This document shows positions 58,395 through 64,000 of a stretch of DNA of 64,000 nucleotides, in pieces. Numbering within the stretch: position 1 is the first letter of the stretch; the number at the start of each line of letters is the position of its first letter. Source of the stretch: Rhytidiadelphus loreus (lineage: Eukaryota; Streptophyta; Bryopsida; Hypnales; Hylocomiaceae). Under the pieces are notes generated by a model. The model ran no database searches and was not told the origin of the DNA. It saw nothing but the letters and a program-made list of their open reading frames with translations. The translations under genes and the position numbers were made by a program. The stretch is taken from contig OX344761.1 of NCBI GenBank assembly GCA_947034895.1, positions 21,464,863 to 21,528,862 on the forward strand, given 5' to 3'.

Positions 58395-59553
58395 ATGGGC
58401 AATTTTGTTAAAATGGCGGTATTCCATTGGCATTTGTACATAAAAGAACGGAGATTGAGGTATACTGAGACACCAATTCATCTCATATCAAGCATCAATT
58501 GTGTCCCATGCGTTCTCAAATCACACTAGAAGAAAATGAGGGGTTTTGCAACTACAGTATGCAACTCATCTTGTAGTTGCATAGGACGTTTGCAACTAGG
58601 TGACAATGTAGAGTCCGTAGTTGCAATGGACAAGTCGCATTAGTTGCAGTCTAGTTGCAAGGTTTTTTGTCATCCGACACTATACAAAGAACTTCATCTT
58701 TGTGTGCAACTTGTTTGCAACTTGTAGATTTGTAAATTTTAAAATATAAATCTCAATGATTTGTAGATTTCAAATTTTCAGATCTACCTCCTTTCTAGAT
58801 TTTAGAATTTCAGAACTACCTTTTTCTTAGATTTTTGAATTTCAAATCTACCCTCTTCCTAGATTTCAAAATTTCAGATCTACCTTCTTCCTAGATTTCA
58901 AAATTCAATTTCTTAGATTATAAAATTTCTTGAATTTTAATTATTTTTTAAATTCTTATATACAAAATCTACAAATTGTAGAAACCCACAAATTATAGAA
59001 ATCTTAGAATTCTATCAAAAGAATTCATTACATAAGACTATAACAACTTACAAGTCTTATATGTTCAATCTAATGGTACTCTTTACAATTGATATGGGTC
59101 AATTGATATAACATGAATGGGAATGAACTTTGAAAGCAACTAGGAAACAACTAGAGTGCAACTAAGAAACAACTAGCGTACAATTAGGAAACAACTATGG
59201 TCATTTTACAGTTGCATAATAGTTGCATAGGACACTAGTTGTTTCCTAGTCTTTTTTTGCAACTACAGAATGACTACTTTGCAACTAAAAGAATGAATGA
59301 ATGTTGTAAAACAATGACACAAAACAACTACATTAGATTTGGTGCAAATAGAGAGGAAACTAGTTGCATGACAGTTGCATAGGGCACTAGTTGCATAGTA
59401 GTTGGTTGTGCCGGACGTGTTTTTCTTCTAGTGTCACCACTCGTTTACGTATGACATTGTCCCCACCATTTTCTTCCGCAAGATTTCATGCCCTAGTTGG
59501 TCACTTGAACCGCCATTTTAATGGAATACCGCCATTTTAACGAAATTGCCCAT
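58395..59553. mobile_element. MITE family D, copy 3, split by a CACTA-like element
   Basis: The left end is ATGGGCAATTTTGTTAAAAT and the right end is its counterpart (cgccattttaacgaaattgcccat region). CTTT flanks both sides (58391-58394 and 59554-59557). Without the inserted CACTA-like element the copy would be about 245 bp, the size of copy 1. Confidence 0.88.
58524..59433. mobile_element. CACTA-like non-autonomous element
   Basis: The ends are CACTAGAAGAAAA and the exact reverse complement TTTTCTTCTAGTG. The 3-bp duplication TCA lies at 58521-58523 and 59434-59436. The element is 910 bp. More than ten copies of tagttgca/tgcaacta lie near both ends, the arrangement typical of transposase-binding subterminal repeats in En/Spm elements. 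No transposase frame. Confidence 0.9.
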
Positions 59554-59989
59554 CTTTTAAAAAAGAAATTATGTCAATTTCTTGAGAGGATGCAACAAAT
59601 GTCAATATTTTGTGAACTAAGATTTTGTAGAAATACAAGTTGATATACTTTTTTAATTTTTTAATTTTTTAATTTTGAATGTGAGAAGTAATTGAAAATT
59701 CATTTAAGACAAGTAGCCAAGAATGTAGTCTAGTAGGGAAAAGTAGCAAATATAATGTTTTTCCTTCAAAAGAGTAGTGGAGAGAGAAAAAATTTATATT
59801 TCTTGAATATTTTTATTCTTTAATGTACACACAATGTTTAAAAAAATAAGATTTCAATTTTTAACAATTTCAGAAATAAAAGGTTCAATCTAGTGTAATT
59901 AACACAAAATAATGAGAATGACTTCTAATTTTTTGAAGATGTTCCAAATAATATGGTAATAGTATGAGTTGTTAAACACAAGGAGATTT

Positions 59990-60140
59990 GTTTGCTTTCC
60001 TACGTTATCAATGTAGTAAAATCATGGAAAACACCACTTCTCAAAATGTTAATATGTGGAGATTTGGAATTGCTATGTAGAATTTCAATCAATTTACTAC
60101 ATAACATAGTAAACAACACATTTTTACTACTTTCTCACAC
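59990..60140. repeat. Second copy of the 57655 repeat
   Basis: Direct-orientation copy of 57655-57840, as described for that repeat. Frames at 59992-60338 lie in this repeat and its flank and are not genes. Confidence 0.65.
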
Positions 60141-60439
60141 ACATTTGAAAAAAAATGTGATTTTACCATGTAGTTTTTTGTTGAGGACATTATCCCATAA
60201 GGATTGTCGGTGTTGAGACTCCGGTGGAGTATAAGAGGCAAGCTTCCCACATAGTTGCATCGCAGCTTTTGCCTCCATGTGGAATGTGCAAAGTGTTGTA
60301 CTGTGGGGTACATTGTACACTACAATGTTATACAACATACAATAATGTATCCTTTGTATTGTTACGAAAGGAACAAAATGGTGTATTGATATTAATATTT
60401 CTCATAAATAATTGGTCCATGAAAGACTACACTCTACTT

Positions 60440-60640
60440 TCCTTGTTTCAGTTTACTACATTTTCATTTCACTGCAATTTTTATTCACTGCAGTTCGTAC
60501 CTTACTACATTCTTTGTTTACTACATTCTCAATTCACTACATTTTCCATTTCCTACGTTCCCAATTTACTACATTTTCCATTCACTACATTTGTCATTTT
60601 ACTACTTTTGAAATGTAGAGATGGTAGTGCATTCACTACA
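60440..60640. repeat. Short tandem repeat, ttcactacattt units
   Basis: About a dozen imperfect copies of tttactacatttt or ttcactacattc with a period of about 14-28 bp. Confidence 0.8.
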
Positions 60641-60659
60641 TTCTGTCTTTTACTATTTT

Positions 60660-61602
60660 AGTCTTAAGTACATAGGAAAATAGGTAGTAAAATGCCCTGT
60701 TTTCCTAGGTAGTAAAACGAAATAATCTCCCTGTGAAGTATCTCTAAAGCAATTGTGAACCAGGTCAAAACGTCGGCACCAGGTAATTAATTCTAACATC
60801 CCGTGGCGTGCTAAAGAAAGCACAGACGTATCCGGGAACATATCCTTCAATCCTTCATGGCTGCATGAGGATAGGACGACGCAAGCATGTCCCAAATTAC
60901 TACACTGTAGTTTCAATTTTAGGCAAAAATTAAATTGAAAATACTACTAACAGTGCGGAAGCCAGCACCTCGTCTCCCAACTTCGTATTCACACCGATCC
61001 ATCCCCGTCGCCGACTCACCACTTCACCTTGGCGGAAGGAGATTAGTCAACTACTGTAGTTTGCCTTTGATTTTGCTTCAGTTTCCAATCCTGGAGCTGG
61101 CTGAAATTCTGCGATGGAGTCCGTCATATATGGCTCAGGCAATTCTGGGATCGAGTCAACGCCAGGAGGGCACGTGGCTCAGACTTCGGAGAATCATGTT
61201 TGCATCGCCGCTTTCACATCATAATAAGTGTGATTAGAATTCGCTAATTCGCTAATTCGCACAAATTTGGAATGATTCTTCCCAAATACAACGCCAGGAG
61301 AGGAGGGCACTGCTGATTGAATGATCAGAACTTCAGGACGAAATCCACAAACTTGCATCACTGGATTCACTGGAAATACGAGTTACCGTAAGAAGGGGGA
61401 TCTCTGTAAAGTACACTGATTTATCCTATTAGTGCAGTCTGATAAAATACTACTGTATTGTACTCATTCTACAATGCGACACTAGTTTTTTTTGTAGTGA
61501 CACGAACTCTGCGCCCTCAGTAATGGGATACATCAGCTTGCTCCGTGCTCCTTGCATGTTCTCCTCTTGGTCAGTCCTTCCTTGAACTTCTCGAGAACAT
61601 CT
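60660..61602. other. Intergenic, no gene recognised
   Basis: A 100-codon frame at 60935-61237 (+) with balanced codon use (VRKPAPRLPTSYSHRSIPVA) matches no family I know; it lies in the most GC-balanced part of the right-hand 12 kb. It is left uncalled. Confidence 0.45.
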
Positions 61603-61831
61603 TTAACCCATAAACAACGCACAGAAACGTTTTACGGCAGATGAATGATAAAGAATCTCTCCATGTGAGACAAAAATGCAACTATTCATCCTCTAAATTT
61701 TGTGTAAAAAGGAAGGTCATCTATAGTAGGTTGACTTTCAATGAGTGCTTTTGCATTATTTTAATCCAACAATTCTCACCGTACCAAAACAAATAATTTT
61801 CAAGGTGATCAGCTTGTCGTTCAAGGGTTAA
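61603..61831. mobile_element. MITE family C, copy 3 (reverse orientation)
   Basis: The left end is TTAACCCATAAACAACGC and the right end on the other strand is TTAACCCTTGAACGAC. Internal caactattcatcctctaaat and aatgataaagaatctctcca are the reverse complement of the copy 2 body. Confidence 0.7.
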
Positions 61832-62974
61832 TTTTTTCTCTAATTTTTGGATTTTACAACAATGATCTCCAAAAAAATTTAAATAGTCAAAAAATAATAG
61901 TCCTCTAATTTTCTTGGTTTTCATAGTTATTTTTCCACAAACCCTTGATTTCACTACAAATTTTCATTTCAACCCAAAAGAGTCAAAAACATATCATACA
62001 TGAGCAAGTGCAACAATGGCAAGTGAGGCAACATAGCTATTATTCAACATGTGGCTAATTGCAAGTGTCTTTAGTCCTTACCCAATAGAAATGCACAATC
62101 TTTATATGTCTATTTTATATCATCTTTAGTACAATAATCTCTATATATGTGATTTTTTAAAGCTCTCATAATGACTATTTTAGTATCATTCTACATTTCT
62201 ACTATTCCCATAATCACAAATTACAAAATGTATGACACAAAATAGATTAATTCCTAAAAATGATGGACCTTAACATGCTACTTAACATACTACTATTGAT
62301 TTTGTACCTACAAGATTCGAGTCTCATTTTTATTTTCACCACTTTCATAGCACTATTCCACCACTCACATTTCATAAACTAGATGGTACAGTTTGGCAAA
62401 GAGCTTACAATTAGGTACAACTACCATACATCTATGCAAAGATGTACCTCATTCGGAAGGATCCAAACATGCCACTACTAACTACTTTTAAGAGCCGGTT
62501 TATACTTGGGGCCGGATTCAAGGCCAGCCAAAACTCTCCAAGTTTCAACCAATGGAATCACTTTATTTCTCCAAATCCAGCCCAAGAGCTTTATACTAGG
62601 GCCAGATTGGAACCACCACTCATCCTACATGTCACCTTAGGTGGTATGGTTTTGGCGCCAAACCATCTGGCTCTAAGGGAGCAATTGGGCCGAGGTTTTT
62701 GGTAGCCCAATTTTCCATTTAGGGCTAGATTGGACTCCTCCGTTGGATCGTACAAATCTTCAACGTCTATTAATGCAAAGACTTTTCTTCTCTTTTCTTT
62801 TTAGTACATGTTTATTAATTGTGAGCTCAATCCCATCTGTATTGCTAAATTTTTGGAACATTGATATATATTGGGGAGCCATTGGGGTTGAGTGGCATGC
62901 TGTGGTACATATGGATTGCTTATTTATTGTCTGAACAAAAGTTCAGTCTTTGCAATTATTTTAACAAAAGATGT
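61832..62974. other. Intergenic, no gene
   Basis: AT-rich sequence. An open frame of 87 codons at 62442-62705 (+) lies in sequence rich in ggggccgg, gccagattgga and gggctagattgg motifs. Similar motifs reappear at the very end of the window (gggctagagtgatgaattgg), so it is probably a decayed DNA transposon and not a gene. Confidence 0.5.
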
Positions 62975-63080
62975 TGTTAACTAATTTTATTGTTAATAAT
63001 TAATTTCATTGTTGATAATTAATTTTATTGTTAATGATTAATTTGATTGTTAATAACCAATATTATTATTATTAACCATT
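62975..63080. repeat. Short tandem repeat, about 24-bp ttaatttattgttaataa units
   Basis: Four imperfect units of taattttattgttaataa with single-base changes. Confidence 0.8.
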
Positions 63081-63599
63081 GCAATTGTAACAATAATGTC
63101 TTTGCAATTGTTTTAACATCAGATGTTAATTATTATTTTTTTTGGTGTAGAGTGTAGACTCAAATTACATACTATGTTACAAATACTAATTTTGGTAAAT
63201 TACATGCTTAATAACTAAATTTCTTATATGGACACAAATCTATAAATGAAAGTCATTGTTGAAGTTATATCATAAACTTTGATATTTATGAGATAATGTG
63301 TGTTTTTATCAATTTTGATGACAAATACTTGAAAAAAGAACATGGTAGGGAAAGACCATGCTACTATAAATAATCAAATAATATGTATGGTAAAACCTAA
63401 TTTACATTTATCATTGAATTCATTCAAGTTTTCATAATAAAAAATTTAATGCTTTTCTTTGAAATAAACTAAAAATATAGATTTGAAAAAGAGATAAAAA
63501 TAACTAGATGTAAGTTTTCTCAAATTGTGTGTTTAATAAATGACAACTATTATAGGGCTACAAATCTTTTTTCAATGTCAACTCTAGTTTCAGTGTCAA

Positions 63600-63880
63600 G
63601 AAAAAAGAAAATGTTCAAAAGAAGTCAGTGAACTTCTTTTTTCCAAATAGAAAAAATAGAAAGAGAGTGAAAAAGGTTAAAAAAGAAGTAAAAAACTCTC
63701 TCTTCCATTTTGAAATAGGTAAAGTAGGAATAAAAATGAAAAGTCTAAAAAAGTCTAAAAGCTTCTTTTTTTAAAATTTGAAATAGAATAAATAGGAAAA
63801 AAACAAACTCTCTTTTATTTTTTTGAAATAGAAAAAATAATAAGAGAAAGAAAAAGATGTATGTCTTAGATTTTTTTAAT
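63600..63880. repeat. Purine-rich low-complexity repeat
   Basis: Repeated blocks of tttgaaatagaaaaaatag, agagaaagaaaaag and ctctcttttattt give an imperfect period of about 65-70 bp. Non-coding. Confidence 0.65.
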
Positions 63881-64000
63881 TGAGCATTTCAAAAATCCAA
63901 GAGTACATTAATAAAAAATTCAGCCTTACAATTGGGCCTCAATACTTTACATTGTTTAGGGCTAGAGTGATGAATTGGAATTTGGCCCCAAAATTCGGCC

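Noticed and set aside
60935..61237. 100-codon frame with fairly balanced codons
   Set aside because: No family match and no splice partners; left as intergenic pending transcript evidence.
62442..62705. 87-codon frame as a gene
   Set aside because: It sits in sequence with repeated ggccgg and gggctagattgg motifs that recur at the window end, so it is more likely a decayed transposon.
1..64000. LTR retrotransposons, reverse transcriptase, CRISPR arrays, tRNA and rRNA genes
   Set aside because: I looked for RT or integrase motifs, long direct repeats, spacer arrays and obvious tRNA or rRNA sequence and saw none. A tRNA scan was not run, so a tRNA could have been missed.

Overview
This is a gene-poor, AT-rich piece of a nuclear genome from a land plant. 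The evidence is a germin-like protein family, a degenerate DYW-type PPR gene, an SLC35B1-type nucleotide-sugar transporter, an STK19 homologue, GT-AG introns including very short exons, and many small non-autonomous DNA transposons. I lean towards a non-seed plant (moss, liverwort, lycophyte or fern) because the germin-like genes are intronless and the DJ-1/PfpI gene is of a type best known from microbes. That placement is inference. No viral, bacterial or organellar block is visible.

Layout. 1-2890 (-): 3'-truncated UDP-galactose/UDP-glucose transporter, seven exons including a 31-nt micro-exon, with two copies of one MITE in its introns. 4338-4959 (+): small, highly basic coiled-coil protein of unknown function. 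6200-8090: AT-rich repeat arrays in inverted orientation. 8875-12025 (-): METTL13/EEF1AKMT4-like methyltransferase with a 20-nt micro-exon. 12.0-14.7 kb: empty. 15170-17798 (+): complete six-exon membrane-anchored alpha/beta hydrolase with a MITE in its promoter region. 20161-20398: MITE with piggyBac-like ends. 20599-20805 (+): small cysteine-rich protein with a C-terminal CaaX-type box. 24251-25357 (+): intronless STK19-like protein. 27499-28158, 43833-44492 and 50690-51381 (-): three near-identical germin-like genes in duplicated units of about 2 kb. The third is broken by a 32-bp palindrome-forming insertion. 36221-36559 (+): secreted tandem-repeat peptide precursor with three Cys-Trp-containing repeats. 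38840-39612 (+): PPR-DYW pseudogene split by a hAT-type MITE. 40627-42573 (+): four-exon DJ-1/PfpI (isonitrile-hydratase-like) protein with acidic tails. 46.6-64 kb: mostly nested small DNA transposons (CACTA-like, MULE-like, a 4-bp-TSD family, a self-nested family) and short tandem repeats, with no convincing gene except the third germin-like copy.

The genes do not form an operon or an obvious pathway. The germin-like genes are a local expansion. The hydrolase, methyltransferase, transporter and STK19 genes are ordinary dispersed loci. The most unusual coding item is the repeat-peptide precursor at 36221. The most instructive sequence events are the templated-looking palindrome in the third germin-like gene and the nested transposons, whose ends and target-site duplications can be read to the base.
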